Shown here: piece by piece, positions 10,291 to 18,423 of the stretch
Position numbering within the stretch: the stretch's first letter is position 1
How the letters are laid out: each line of letters starts with the position of its first letter
DNA from: an uncultured Kiritimatiellota bacterium
GTDB taxonomy: Bacteria; Verrucomicrobiota; Kiritimatiellia; RFP12; UBA1067
DNA: 64,000 nt
Assembly (NCBI GenBank): GCA_934635225.1
Contig: CAKTYZ010000009.1
Coordinates: forward strand, 1 to 64,000
Reading direction: 5' to 3'
The notes under the pieces: model-generated
The model's input: the letters and a program-made list of their open reading frames with translations, nothing else
What the model was told of the DNA's origin: nothing
The model's database searches: none
Program-made: the position numbers and the translations under genes

Positions 10291-10308
10291 CGACGAATAG
10301 TGTATTAT
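10279..10308 (+). promoter_or_regulatory. -35/-10 promoter of the surface-repeat protein gene
   Basis: TTGACG (10279-10284) and TATTAT (10303-10308) are 18 bases apart. Unlike most promoters here it has a recognisable -35 and no TGn extension. An AAGGAG site precedes the downstream ATG. Confidence 0.7.
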
Positions 10309-10350
10309 ATTGACAACTTTTGAAGCACCATTAGAAGGAGTAGAGAAAAT

Positions 10351-11055
10351 ATGAAGAAGTCCATCAAGCTCGGGTTCATGGCTCTCGCCTTGACCGTTTC
10401 GGTTCCTGCGTTTGCAGAAGAAGAGGAAGAGGGCGCCATCGGCTGGACGCCGATTGCCTTTGGCCTTGCCTCGCCTGTCCAGCTTCCGTGGGGCATGGCG
10501 CGCTGGGATGTCTTCGGCCTTGACCTGAATCTCTTCTATTCCGACGCGCCGAAGATGTATGGCCTTGGCATTGGCGGTCTCGCGATGACGACGCGCGATG
10601 ACCTGATGGGCTGGCAGCTCTCCGGTCTCTGCAACTGGAACGCGAAAGACGTCTATGGCATCCGCACGACATTGGGTGCGAACATCTCGTTCAAGGAGAC
10701 GTATGGCTGGGACATGGGCGGCTTCGCCTATCGTGAAGGCGAAATGTGGGGCATTGACGTCGAGTTCATCGGCGCCTACCAGCAGTCCAATTTCTGGGGT
10801 CTTCAGATTGTCGGGCTTGTCAGCTTCACGACGGCGCAGACCTATGGCGCGAACCTCGCCATCGGCGGCAACATCGCCAAGCTTGCGTACGGCCTTGAAG
10901 TCGGCGCTTTCAACTTCGCGGACGAACTGCATGGCTGCCAGATCGGCCTTGTCAACTTTGCGCGCGAGTGCCCGTGGGGTTTCCAGATTGGTCTTGTGAA
11001 CATCATTCTTGACAACAAGATCAAGGTTCTCCCGATCGTCAACGCCTACTTCTAA
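10351..11055 (+). CDS. Exported surface-repeat protein, LA_2272-like
   Basis: The 234-residue protein has a cleavable signal peptide (basic MKKSIK, hydrophobic core, PAFA cut near residue 22) followed by an acidic EEEEEG stretch. The mature part consists of short glycine/aromatic repeats, for example YGLGIGGL, WGLQIVGLV, HGCQIGLVN and WGFQIGLVN. The repeated GxQIGLVN pattern is that of the LA_2272-type surface-repeat family described in spirochaetes and others. The alternating pattern suggests beta structure, probably at the outer membrane. Function unknown. It has its own promoter and SD (AAGGAG). Its stop shares one base with the parB start. Confidence 0.8.
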   Translation: MKKSIKLGFMALALTVSVPAFAEEEEEGAIGWTPIAFGLASPVQLPWGMARWDVFGLDLNLFYSDAPKMYGLGIGGLAMTTRDDLMGWQLSGLCNWNAKDVYGIRTTLGANISFKETYGWDMGGFAYREGEMWGIDVEFIGAYQQSNFWGLQIVGLVSFTTAQTYGANLAIGGNIAKLAYGLEVGAFNFADELHGCQIGLVNFARECPWGFQIGLVNIILDNKIKVLPIVNAYF

Positions 11056-12035
11056 TGGGTGTTGAGGTGAGCAAGGGGAATCCTTATCTGAAGAAGGCGA
11101 CGACGGGGACCGCACAGGTCCCCGTTGCAGTTGATAAGCGCAAGCATGGGCTTGGCCGGCGCGTCAATTTCGGGGGGGCGGGCATGGACGGGCTTCTCGG
11201 CGCGACGCCGGCGGTCGTCCCCGGGCAGCCGCTGGAGCTGAAGATCGCCGACATTGAGCGTTCGCCCTATCAGCCCCGTCGCGAATTTCGCGAAGAAGAG
11301 CTGAAGGAACTCGCAGAATCTCTCAAGAACAACGGGCTTGTCCAGCCGCCGACCGTGCGTCGCAACGCGCGGGGGCGGTATGAACTCATTGCGGGCGAGC
11401 GTCGTCTCCGCGCGGCGCAACTTGCGGGATGGGCGAAAATCCGCGTGACGCTCGTCGAGGCCGATGACCAGACGGCTGCGATCATGACGACGACTGAGAA
11501 CCTTCAGCGCGAAGACCTGAATCCGATTGAAGAGGCCGTCTCGTATCGCACGCTTCAGGAGAAGTTCAGCCTTACGCAGGCCGAAGTCGCCGAAAAGGTG
11601 GGCAAGGGCCGCGCGACGGTCGCGAATGCGACGCGTCTTCTGGAACTCCCCGAAGAGGTCAAGCAGCTGGTCGCGACGCAGCTTCTGTCCGTCGGACACG
11701 CCAAGGTCCTGTTGTCGGTTGAAGACGAGAAGGACCGCGTCCTTCTCGCGCGCACCTGCGTGAACGAGCAGTTGACGGTGCGCAAGCTTGAGCAGAAGGT
11801 CACGCGGTTGCATGAGCCGGTTGCGGTGAAGGAACGCGGCACGCCGGACCTGCCGGATCATTACGTCCGCACTCTCGTGGACAAGATGAAGAAGCATCTC
11901 GGTTGCGCCGTGCGCGTCACGCCCGGCGTTTCGCATGCCAATGGGCGACACACGAAGGGCGTTGTCGAGATTGACTTCTTTGACAATGACGAGCTGGACC
12001 GCATCATTCGCATGATCGGCGTGACGGTAGACTGA
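11055..12035 (+). CDS. parB: ParB/Spo0J-family chromosome partition protein
   Basis: ParB loads on parS sites and slides as a CTP-dependent clamp in chromosome segregation. The 326-residue protein has a linker-like N-terminus (KRKHGLG, then GLLG), ParB box I SPYQPRREF, the CTP-binding box GERRLRAAQLAG, and TENLQREDLNPIEEA. A helix-turn-helix follows (TQAEVAEKVGKGRATVANATRLL), then a C-terminal dimerisation region. The TAATG junction with the upstream gene points to coupled translation. No parA is adjacent in this window, which is unusual for a chromosomal parB. Confidence 0.94.
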   Translation: MGVEVSKGNPYLKKATTGTAQVPVAVDKRKHGLGRRVNFGGAGMDGLLGATPAVVPGQPLELKIADIERSPYQPRREFREEELKELAESLKNNGLVQPPTVRRNARGRYELIAGERRLRAAQLAGWAKIRVTLVEADDQTAAIMTTTENLQREDLNPIEEAVSYRTLQEKFSLTQAEVAEKVGKGRATVANATRLLELPEEVKQLVATQLLSVGHAKVLLSVEDEKDRVLLARTCVNEQLTVRKLEQKVTRLHEPVAVKERGTPDLPDHYVRTLVDKMKKHLGCAVRVTPGVSHANGRHTKGVVEIDFFDNDELDRIIRMIGVTVD

Positions 12036-12037
12036 CG

Positions 12038-12892
12038 ATGGGCTTCTTTTCTCTTTTCCTGGCTGCGGCGCTTTCGTTCACGCCCGCTGACGCTCATCTT
12101 GCCTTTGAAACGGCGCGGACGCTGGTTGAGGAGTATACGCCGCGCGACGCGGGGACGCAACGCGGAAGACAGGCGGCGTTCTATCTGCTGGATGCGGCCA
12201 GCGCGGCGGGGGCGGACGTTCGGCGTGACACGTTTGCGGCAAAGACGCCGAAAGGCGAGCGAAGCTTCACCAACCTTTACGCCACATTTCGTCCCGTCGA
12301 TCCGAATGCGCGGTGGGTTGTGCTTGTCTCGCACTATGATACGAAACCTGATACGAGTTGTCCGGGCGCGAACGACGGCGCGTCCACAAGCGGTCTCCTG
12401 GTCGGAGTGGCCAACGCGTTCTCGGGCTGGACTGACCGCAAGGGCAATCTCATGCTGATCTGGACGGATGGCGAGGAATGCATGAGGAGCTATGGCGAAG
12501 ACGATGGCCTTTGGGGGTCGAAGCGCGCGGCGGAATATCTGCATGAAACGGGGCGCGAGGTTCAGGCCGTCATTTGCCTTGACATGCTGGGCGACAAGGA
12601 CCTCTCCATTCTCGTGCCGGCGAACGGCACGCCGGCCCTGTCGAAGATCGCGATCCATGCGGCACGGCGTGCGGGTTATCCGGACTTGGTTCGGCCAACT
12701 CCGGATTGCGTGAAGGACGATCATGTCGCGTTTCTGGATCGGGGATACAAGGCAATTGATCTCATCGACTTCTCGTATGGCCCCGAGAACGCCTATTGGC
12801 ATACGCCTCAGGACACGATGGAGAACATCTCCGAAGCCTCGCTCCTGAAGAGCGGACGCTTGGTCGCGGAGATGCTGAACATTCTTCTCTGA
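12038..12892 (+). CDS. M28-family zinc peptidase, exported
   Basis: This is an aminopeptidase or glutaminyl-cyclase-type hydrolase. A short signal peptide is present (MGFFSLFLAAALSFTPADA). Metal-binding residues fit M28: H99 in SHYDTK, D113 in GANDGAS, E146/E147 in DGEE, Asp in LDMLGD and H255 in YWHTPQD. The length of 284 residues suits the small secreted forms. It lies 2 bases after parB, so it is probably in the same transcript despite an unrelated role. Confidence 0.9.
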   Translation: MGFFSLFLAAALSFTPADAHLAFETARTLVEEYTPRDAGTQRGRQAAFYLLDAASAAGADVRRDTFAAKTPKGERSFTNLYATFRPVDPNARWVVLVSHYDTKPDTSCPGANDGASTSGLLVGVANAFSGWTDRKGNLMLIWTDGEECMRSYGEDDGLWGSKRAAEYLHETGREVQAVICLDMLGDKDLSILVPANGTPALSKIAIHAARRAGYPDLVRPTPDCVKDDHVAFLDRGYKAIDLIDFSYGPENAYWHTPQDTMENISEASLLKSGRLVAEMLNILL

Positions 12893-12957
12893 TTGAGCCG
12901 CACGGCCTTGGAGAGGGTGTCGTGCACGGCCTTGTTAACACTTCATTAATACGGGGA

Positions 12958-12966
12958 TGGTATACT
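12958..12966 (+). promoter_or_regulatory. Extended -10 promoter of the zinc-ribbon/EIIA gene
   Basis: TGG-TATACT ends at 12966, about 35 bases before the ATG. AAAGGACGGAAG supplies the ribosome binding site. The sequence GCACGGCCTT occurs twice just upstream (near 12900 and 12924), with no clear role. Confidence 0.65.
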
Positions 12967-13001
12967 GTTCGGCGTTGAGTTGAAAAGGGAAAGGACGGAA
13001 G

Positions 13002-13829
13002 ATGAAAGCAGATCAAATCAAGCTTTTGAGGGAGATTCAGCACCTTGTGCTGATCCGTGACGAACACGAAAACGTGGGTTCGGGCGAACGTACGGGCGAA
13101 TTGGGATCGGCAATGACTCGTCTGCTTGCGCAGTTGGAGCCGGAAACGGCGGCACTTCATCGACGGATCTCGGCGAAGAGCCGAATCTTTCTGTCGCCGC
13201 TCTCGCATGGGAATTGTTCAGCGTGCGGGATGAAGGTGCCGACAGCCCAGATGCAGCATGTCCTGAGCGCGGACCGATTCGAGCTGTGCGCGAATTGCGG
13301 GCGCATTCTCTATCGCCCGGACATGAAGGCAACGGGCGTTCGTGCGGGCGAGCCGGATCCAAAGTTCCTGCTGTCCCGTTTCAGCACGGGCAAGTTGATG
13401 GTTCCCGACCTGAAGGCCGAGACGCCCGAAGGCGCGATTGCCGAACTGTGCGGCGTTTTGGCGAAGGAGAAGATCCTTGACGATCCGGCTGCCGTCGTAA
13501 CGGCAGCGCTCGCGCGCGAGAAGATTCTCACGACGGCGGTGGGAAATGGCTTGGCCTTTCCGCACATGCGCGGCATCGAGGAGGGTGTTCTGACTTTTGC
13601 GGCAGGACTTTCGCCGAAGGGGATCGATTGGAACGGACAGATGGTGAATCTCGTTGTCTTTACCATTTTGCCGGTTGTGGCGTCGCCTTTTTACCTGAAG
13701 TTGCTCACGGCTTTCGCGAAGACATTTAGAGATGGTGAGAAGCTTCCGTTTCTTCTCGCATCGGCTGATGCCAAGGCGATGTGGAAGGAGCTCAACAAGG
13801 TGATGCGCGTCGCCGTCAAGAATATGTGA
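13002..13829 (+). CDS. Zinc-ribbon plus PTS EIIA (PtsN-like) fusion protein
   Basis: The protein has 275 residues in two parts. Residues 1-110 contain a helical start and a four-cysteine zinc ribbon: C72/C75 in CSACG and C96/C99 in CANCG, resembling the C4-type ribbon of DksA/CT398-type proteins. Residues 125-275 form a type-2 PTS EIIA domain with the phosphorylatable H188 in GLAFPHMRG. EIIA-Ntr domains relay PEP-derived phosphate to regulate nitrogen, potassium or envelope functions. No EI, HPr or EIIB/C gene is nearby, so a regulatory rather than sugar-transport role is likely (inference). Confidence 0.85.
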   Translation: MKADQIKLLREIQHLVLIRDEHENVGSGERTGELGSAMTRLLAQLEPETAALHRRISAKSRIFLSPLSHGNCSACGMKVPTAQMQHVLSADRFELCANCGRILYRPDMKATGVRAGEPDPKFLLSRFSTGKLMVPDLKAETPEGAIAELCGVLAKEKILDDPAAVVTAALAREKILTTAVGNGLAFPHMRGIEEGVLTFAAGLSPKGIDWNGQMVNLVVFTILPVVASPFYLKLLTAFAKTFRDGEKLPFLLASADAKAMWKELNKVMRVAVKNM

Positions 13830-13841
13830 TGCGCGGAGAAA

Positions 13842-13850
13842 TGGTATAAT
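13842..13850 (+). promoter_or_regulatory. Extended -10 promoter of the GT4 operon, leaderless
   Basis: TGGTATAAT ends at 13850; GTGCGC then leads directly to ATG at 13857. The same junction (TATAATGTGCGCATGA) is found before the AI-2E-family gene at 51684, so leaderless initiation appears to be a repeated design. Confidence 0.82.
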
Positions 13851-13856
13851 GTGCGC

Positions 13857-14957
13857 ATGACGGTTGTTCATCTTGTCCCTGCAATGGAGCAGGGTGGCGT
13901 CGAGACTGTCGTCTGCGACTTGAACCGTGCGCTTGTCCGCGCGGGCTGGCGTTCCGTCGTCATTTCAAAAGGCGGGCGGCTTGTGCCGCAACTGGAGTCG
14001 GACGGGGGAATCCATTTTGCGCTGGACCTCAAGTCGAAGAATCCGCTGACGGCCTTGGGGCGCGCATGGAAGTTGGGGCACGCGCTGCGCGAAATCGGGC
14101 CTTCGCTCGTTTGTGCGCACTCGCGTGTCCCGGCGTGGCTCTTTGTCCTCGCGCGCAAGCTCGACGCGCGTCTTCGCGCGTTCGGCCATGGGATCGATTC
14201 CCTTCCGTTCATTGCCTATGCGCATGGCGCGAACTCTGTCTCGCGCTATTCGGCGGTCATGACGAAAGGCGACCGGATCATCACGCCTTCGCGCTACTTG
14301 GCCGATTATCTGGCCGCGAATTACGGTCGTGAAGAAGGGGTCCGCGTCATTCACCCGGCGGTTGACTTTGCGCATTTCGACCCTGCGAATCTCGATTTGA
14401 ACGCGATCGAAGGGTTTCGCCGCGCGTGGGGGCTCCAACCGGGCGATCGTGTCGTGATGGCCGTCGGGCGCATGACGCCGCTGAAGGGCTTTGACCATCT
14501 GATTCGTGACTTGGCCGGGCGGATTGACATCCTTCCGGACGCGGGCTGGAAGGACGCCTTGCGCGCGCCGAATACGAAACTTGTCCTCGTCGGCGGCGCG
14601 GATCGGGGCAAAGCGGATTACCTGGAAGGATTGAAGGCGCTTGCCGTTTCGCTGGGCGTTGCGGACCGCGTTGTCTTTGCGGGTGCGCAGACGAGGATTC
14701 CCGAATGCCTGTCGTTGGCGGATCTGGTCGTTTCGGGGAACGTGACGAAGCCCGAGTCGTTTGGCCTTTCGGTTGCCGAGGCGTTGGCGATGAACAAGCC
14801 CGTGCGCCTCTTGCGCCGTTTCGGCGGCGCGGTCGAGATACTGGATGCCGTGGCCGCCGCGCAGAAGCCGACTTGGCGCGAGGCCATCCGCTCCCTGTGT
14901 GATTTTGATATAATGTCTCGGAAAACGCAGGCGGTTTACAAGGAACTCGTCAGGTGA
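13857..14957 (+). CDS. Glycosyltransferase family 4
   Basis: This GT-B fold sugar transferase probably builds a surface glycan or lipopolysaccharide. N-terminal features are GGVETVVCDLNRAL and an acceptor domain with VCAHSRVP. The C-terminal nucleotide-sugar domain shows GRMTPLKGFDHLI, LVLVGGADRG, RVVFAGAQTRIPE and the E-x7-E-type PESFGLSVAEALA. The length is 366 residues from the ATG at 13857. A GTG six bases earlier is in frame but lies between the -10 and the expected start site. The gene overlaps wecE by four bases (GTGA). Confidence 0.92.
   Translation: MTVVHLVPAMEQGGVETVVCDLNRALVRAGWRSVVISKGGRLVPQLESDGGIHFALDLKSKNPLTALGRAWKLGHALREIGPSLVCAHSRVPAWLFVLARKLDARLRAFGHGIDSLPFIAYAHGANSVSRYSAVMTKGDRIITPSRYLADYLAANYGREEGVRVIHPAVDFAHFDPANLDLNAIEGFRRAWGLQPGDRVVMAVGRMTPLKGFDHLIRDLAGRIDILPDAGWKDALRAPNTKLVLVGGADRGKADYLEGLKALAVSLGVADRVVFAGAQTRIPECLSLADLVVSGNVTKPESFGLSVAEALAMNKPVRLLRRFGGAVEILDAVAAAQKPTWREAIRSLCDFDIMSRKTQAVYKELVR
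14906..14914 (+). promoter_or_regulatory. Internal extended -10 promoter before wecE
   Basis: TGATATAAT ends at 14914, inside the last codons of the GT4 gene and 40 bases before the wecE GTG. It matches the window-wide promoter pattern and could give wecE and the following genes extra expression. Confidence 0.6.
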
Positions 14958-16105
14958 TACATTTCAATAGACCCTACATGACCGGAAAGGAGACGGAGTA
15001 CATTCGTCAGGCCGTCGCGGACGGCAAGATCTCCGGCAACGGCGAATTCACGAAGAAGTGCCAGGACTACTTCGAGAGACGCTATGGCTTCCGCAAATGC
15101 CTCCTGACGACATCTTGCACGGACGCGCTGGAGATGGCGGCGATTCTGACAGACGTGGGTCCCGGAGACGAGGTCATCGTGCCGTCCTACACGTTTGTCT
15201 CGTCGGCGCTTGCGTTCGTTCGTCAAGGCGCGACGCTTGTCTTTGCGGACAGCCGTGCGGACCAGCCGAACATAGACGAGCAGCAGGTCGAGTCTCTCAT
15301 CACTCCGAAGACGAAGGTCATTGTCGTTGTCCATTATGCGGGCGTCGCGTGCGAGATGGACACGATCATGGAAATTGCGAATCGCCACGGCCTTCTCGTC
15401 GTCGAGGATGCCGCGCAGGCCATCGACTCGTCTTATAAGGGCCGTCCCCTCGGCTCGATTGGCCATCTTGCGGCATTCTCGTTTCATGAGACGAAGAACA
15501 TCATCTCGGGCGAGGGCGGTCTTTTGGTCGTCAATGACGAACGGTTTGTGCGCCGCGCCGAGATCATCTGGGAGAAGGGGACGAACCGCGCGGAGTTCTT
15601 CCGGGGCGAGGTAAACAAGTATGGGTGGGTCGATACGGGAAGTTCCTTCCTGCCGACGGAGATTGTCTCGGCGTTCCTTTGGGCTCAGCTTGAGCATCTG
15701 GACGAGATCCAGGCTGAGCGCAAACGCCTTTGGCAAGGCTATTGGGATCTTTTTGCGGGGAACGGAAGCGTCCGCGAAGGCATTCGACTCCCGGAGATTC
15801 CCGCCCACGCGACCAACAACGCGCACATGTTCTATCTGCTCTTCCCGGATCTGGCGAGGCGGAGTGACTTCATTGCGAAGATGAAGGCGCGCGATGTCCT
15901 GACGGTCTTTCACTATCTGCCGCTTCATTCCTCTGACTTCTACAAGAAGTATCGCTTGACGCACCGTCCGTCCGTTTTGATGGCCGAGCGGGAGCTGCCG
16001 AACTGTGACCGTTATGCCGACACGCTCGTACGTTTGCCGCTTTACTGTGGCCTTGCCCCCGATCAGGGCAAGGTTCTCACGGCGATCAGGGAGTCCCTCG
16101 CGTGA
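14954..16105 (+). CDS. wecE: dTDP-4-amino-4,6-dideoxygalactose transaminase
   Basis: WecE/RffA makes the 4-amino sugar precursor of Fuc4NAc-type residues from dTDP-4-keto-6-deoxyglucose, using PLP. The product (383 residues) follows the WecE subgroup closely: FNRPYMTGKE at the start, TTSCTDALEMAA, PSYTFVSSA, VHYAGVACEMD, VEDAAQA, and FSFHETKNIISGEGG with PLP lysine K181. EKGTNRAEFFRG and the LPTEI segment follow. It starts with GTG overlapping the GT4 stop and ends in a GTGA overlap with the GT8 gene. No rml genes for the dTDP-sugar supply are in the window. Confidence 0.93.
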   Translation: MIHFNRPYMTGKETEYIRQAVADGKISGNGEFTKKCQDYFERRYGFRKCLLTTSCTDALEMAAILTDVGPGDEVIVPSYTFVSSALAFVRQGATLVFADSRADQPNIDEQQVESLITPKTKVIVVVHYAGVACEMDTIMEIANRHGLLVVEDAAQAIDSSYKGRPLGSIGHLAAFSFHETKNIISGEGGLLVVNDERFVRRAEIIWEKGTNRAEFFRGEVNKYGWVDTGSSFLPTEIVSAFLWAQLEHLDEIQAERKRLWQGYWDLFAGNGSVREGIRLPEIPAHATNNAHMFYLLFPDLARRSDFIAKMKARDVLTVFHYLPLHSSDFYKKYRLTHRPSVLMAERELPNCDRYADTLVRLPLYCGLAPDQGKVLTAIRESLA

Positions 16106-17130
16106 GGGACGTGGCCTTTAGCTGTGACGACAACGGCGCGAGGTTTCTTCGCGTGACGGTGTGGTCGCTTCTTTCGCACTATCGTGGAACGGAGCCCATT
16201 CGCATCAATGTCTTCGAGGGCTTTGGCGGCCATTCGCCTGAGAACAAGGCGAAGCTTCAGGCGATTGTTGATGCGTTCAATGCAAAAGGCTCACGCTCTG
16301 AAGCGGGGGCGTGGAACGGATCGCCGGCGACCGTCTTCTCCGTTCGCTACCACAATGTCGAGGCGGCGGTCGAGCCTTACAAGGACATTTTGCGGGACCG
16401 GTCGAACTCGCGGTGGAACGTCTTTACGTGGACGCCGATCTTCACGCCGCTGCTCCTCTCGGACGCGACAGGCAACGTGGCGCACTTCGACATCGACATG
16501 CTCTTTAACGATGACGTCGCGAAGATCCTTGACTTGGACTTGGGCAGGAACCTGATTGCCGCCGTGGCCGAATACGGGAAGGGCGACGCAGTCATTACTG
16601 AGGCCGTCTGGGGAAAGGGCATCCTGCCCCCGACTGTTACGCGTTATTTCAATACGGGCACGATTGTCTTTCATGCGGCGGCGTGTCGGGCGGAAAGGAC
16701 ATGGGAGAAGATTCTCGCGTGGTATCGTGACCACTATGCGGTTGCCGACCGCATTGAACAAGACGCGTGGAATGCGCTTTACCATGACCGCACCAGCCTT
16801 CTTCCGCTTCGGTGGAATTTTCATGATCGCCTGATTAAGAGTTATCCGAAGCGAGATCCCCGTGCGGCGTTGTGGCAGGGGAATCCGCCATGTGAGTGCC
16901 TGGAGGCCGCGCTTCATCCGGCGATTCTCCATTTCTGGGGGCCGAAGAAGCCGTGGAAGCCTTGCCATCGCCCTTATCGCGAACTTTACCATGCGGCGAT
17001 GCGTGCTGTCGGCCAGACGCCGCCGAAGGAGGAGTGGTTGGGTTGGTGGCATGACTGGAGGACCCGGCGTGACTTGGCCAGGATCAGTCGAATCCGCCAA
17101 CAGCTGCCGACGGCCGCGCAGATGCCGTGA
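16102..17130 (+). CDS. Glycosyltransferase family 8-like
   Basis: A GT-A fold retaining transferase of 342 residues. Support comes from the start (FSCDDNGARFLRVTVWSLLSHY), the metal-binding DxD motif in HFDIDMLF, the FNTGTIVF segment and the late HFWGPKKPWK motif. GT8 enzymes often add galactose or glucose to LPS or surface glycans. Coupling to GT4 and WecE suggests a short surface-oligosaccharide operon; the acceptor is unknown. Confidence 0.85.
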   Translation: MRDVAFSCDDNGARFLRVTVWSLLSHYRGTEPIRINVFEGFGGHSPENKAKLQAIVDAFNAKGSRSEAGAWNGSPATVFSVRYHNVEAAVEPYKDILRDRSNSRWNVFTWTPIFTPLLLSDATGNVAHFDIDMLFNDDVAKILDLDLGRNLIAAVAEYGKGDAVITEAVWGKGILPPTVTRYFNTGTIVFHAAACRAERTWEKILAWYRDHYAVADRIEQDAWNALYHDRTSLLPLRWNFHDRLIKSYPKRDPRAALWQGNPPCECLEAALHPAILHFWGPKKPWKPCHRPYRELYHAAMRAVGQTPPKEEWLGWWHDWRTRRDLARISRIRQQLPTAAQMP

Positions 17131-18143
17131 ACCTCTATGTGCATTTCCCGTTTTGCCGTCGCAAGTGTCGCTACTGTGCGCTTTATTCGCGTTGCGACGT
17201 CTCATTGGCTGGTCGTAACGCCTATGTTCACCAATTGGCCGAGGCGGTGCGGCGTCTGGGGACAGCCCCCTTCAAGACGGTCTACTTCGGCGGCGGCTCG
17301 CCCGCGCTTTGCGATTTGCGCCCAATCCTTGCCGCGCTGGAACCTTCTCTGACGGCGGAGACGGAGTTCTCGGTCGAGCTTCATCCGCAGGATGTCACGA
17401 GCGACTTGCTGAGCGTCTTGCGTGACGGTGGCGTGAACCGCATTTCGATGGGCGTGCAGTCATTGGACGATGCCACGCTGACGAACATGGGGCGTGGCTA
17501 TTCGGGTGTGGAAGCCGCGTGTGCCTTTTCTCGCGTGAAGCGGGTCTTTGACAATGCGGGCATTGATTTCATTGTCGGCTATCCGGGCGATCCATGTCTC
17601 GGATGGGAACGTCTGAGGGACTGGGGACTACGGCATTGTTCCGTCTATTCGCTCCAGAACGAGCGTGGACTCGCGCATGTTCCAGATGACGATTGGACGC
17701 TGGATCGCATTCGCGCGGTCGCGATAGAATTGGCCGAAATCGGTCTCAGACGCTATGAGATATCGAATTATGCCGTTCCAGGCGCGGAGTGTCGGCACAA
17801 TCTGGCCGTTTGGCGTGGCGAGGACTATGTGGGACTTGGTGCAGGGGCTTATGGACGGGTAGGTCTGCGTCGCACGCGTCATCAGGGGGTTTGTCCCCAG
17901 ACGGGTTTCTTTGGGCTTTACCCTGAAGAAGAGACCGTTACGGCCGAGCAAGACGCGTTGGAGCGGCGCATCTTCCGGCTCCGCACGCGTGAGGGGTTGG
18001 ACGCGATTGGGTATCCGCAGTGGGGTCAGGCCCTCAACGGAGCGGTCCGGAACGGTCTCTTGACTTGTGAAAACGGCCTCTATCGTCTGACTGAACGCGG
18101 TACCGAGGTCTGTGATTCCATCCTTGCCGAACTCTGCTCTTGA
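17127..18143 (+). CDS. HemW-like radical SAM protein
   Basis: HemW and the coproporphyrinogen dehydrogenase HemN are related radical SAM proteins; HemW is now seen mainly as a heme chaperone. The 338-residue product has the cluster motif CRRKCRYC (C10, C14, C17), YFGGGSPAL, NRISMGVQSLDD, RYEISNYAVPG and CRHNLAVWRGEDYVGLGAGA. A small winged-helix-type tail follows (LRTREGLD, then GLYRLTERG). The middle is somewhat shorter than in typical HemW. It is the last gene of the polysaccharide operon by overlap (GTGA), though its function does not obviously relate. Confidence 0.88.
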   Translation: MNLYVHFPFCRRKCRYCALYSRCDVSLAGRNAYVHQLAEAVRRLGTAPFKTVYFGGGSPALCDLRPILAALEPSLTAETEFSVELHPQDVTSDLLSVLRDGGVNRISMGVQSLDDATLTNMGRGYSGVEAACAFSRVKRVFDNAGIDFIVGYPGDPCLGWERLRDWGLRHCSVYSLQNERGLAHVPDDDWTLDRIRAVAIELAEIGLRRYEISNYAVPGAECRHNLAVWRGEDYVGLGAGAYGRVGLRRTRHQGVCPQTGFFGLYPEEETVTAEQDALERRIFRLRTREGLDAIGYPQWGQALNGAVRNGLLTCENGLYRLTERGTEVCDSILAELCS

Positions 18144-18200
18144 AGGGGGCTTCGGAGCGATTTCCTCCCGTCATGCTGCGAACTTCGGAGGGCTGAGGTT

Positions 18201-18337
18201 GACCAGTCTCCGCGTCTGCGGCGGCGTTCGGACGTCTCAACGGAGAGAACGCGATGACTCAACGGAGAGAACGCCGCGTCTCCGTTGAGACGTTTGGGCC
18301 TCTCCGTTGAGACGTCCGACTGGTCTCCCTGACGCGG
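18201..18337. repeat. Nested inverted-repeat block in the HemW-rpsJ gap
   Basis: The motif CTCAACGGAGAG occurs twice in one orientation, at 18231-18248 (with GACGTCTC before it) and at 18256-18270. Its complement CTCCGTTGAGACG also occurs twice, at 18278-18292 and 18299-18316. Each left arm can pair with either right arm, giving two nested or two alternative hairpins. The outer pair extends outward: TCGGACGT before the left arm matches ACGTCCGA after the right, and GACCAG at 18201 matches CTGGTC at 18320. No open frame or T-run is associated. It could be a mobile palindromic element, a bidirectional terminator or a regulator of the downstream ribosomal operon. Confidence 0.8.
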
Positions 18338-18403
18338 TGAAATCGAAGTCCAAGGCGATGCCGTGTCGAGGTGGGAGATTGCCCTCTTGCGCTCTAACCG
18401 CAC

Positions 18404-18416
18404 TTTTTGGTATACT
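18404..18416 (+). promoter_or_regulatory. Promoter of the S10-spc ribosomal operon
   Basis: TTTTTGG then TATACT at 18411-18416, with a possible -35 TTGCGC at 18387-18392 (18-base spacer). Transcription from about 18423 would give a leader of roughly 290 bases before rpsJ. Confidence 0.78.
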
Positions 18417-18423
18417 ACACACA

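Noticed and set aside
9625..11115. A 496-codon minus-strand frame opposite the metallophosphoesterase and surface-repeat genes
   Set aside because: Low-complexity shadow; it would span the promoter and start of a well-supported + gene.
18231..18316. Repeated CTCAACGGAGAG arms taken as a possible CRISPR array
   Set aside because: The units are in opposite orientations, spacers are 7-10 bases, and no cas gene is present; it is an inverted-repeat structure.
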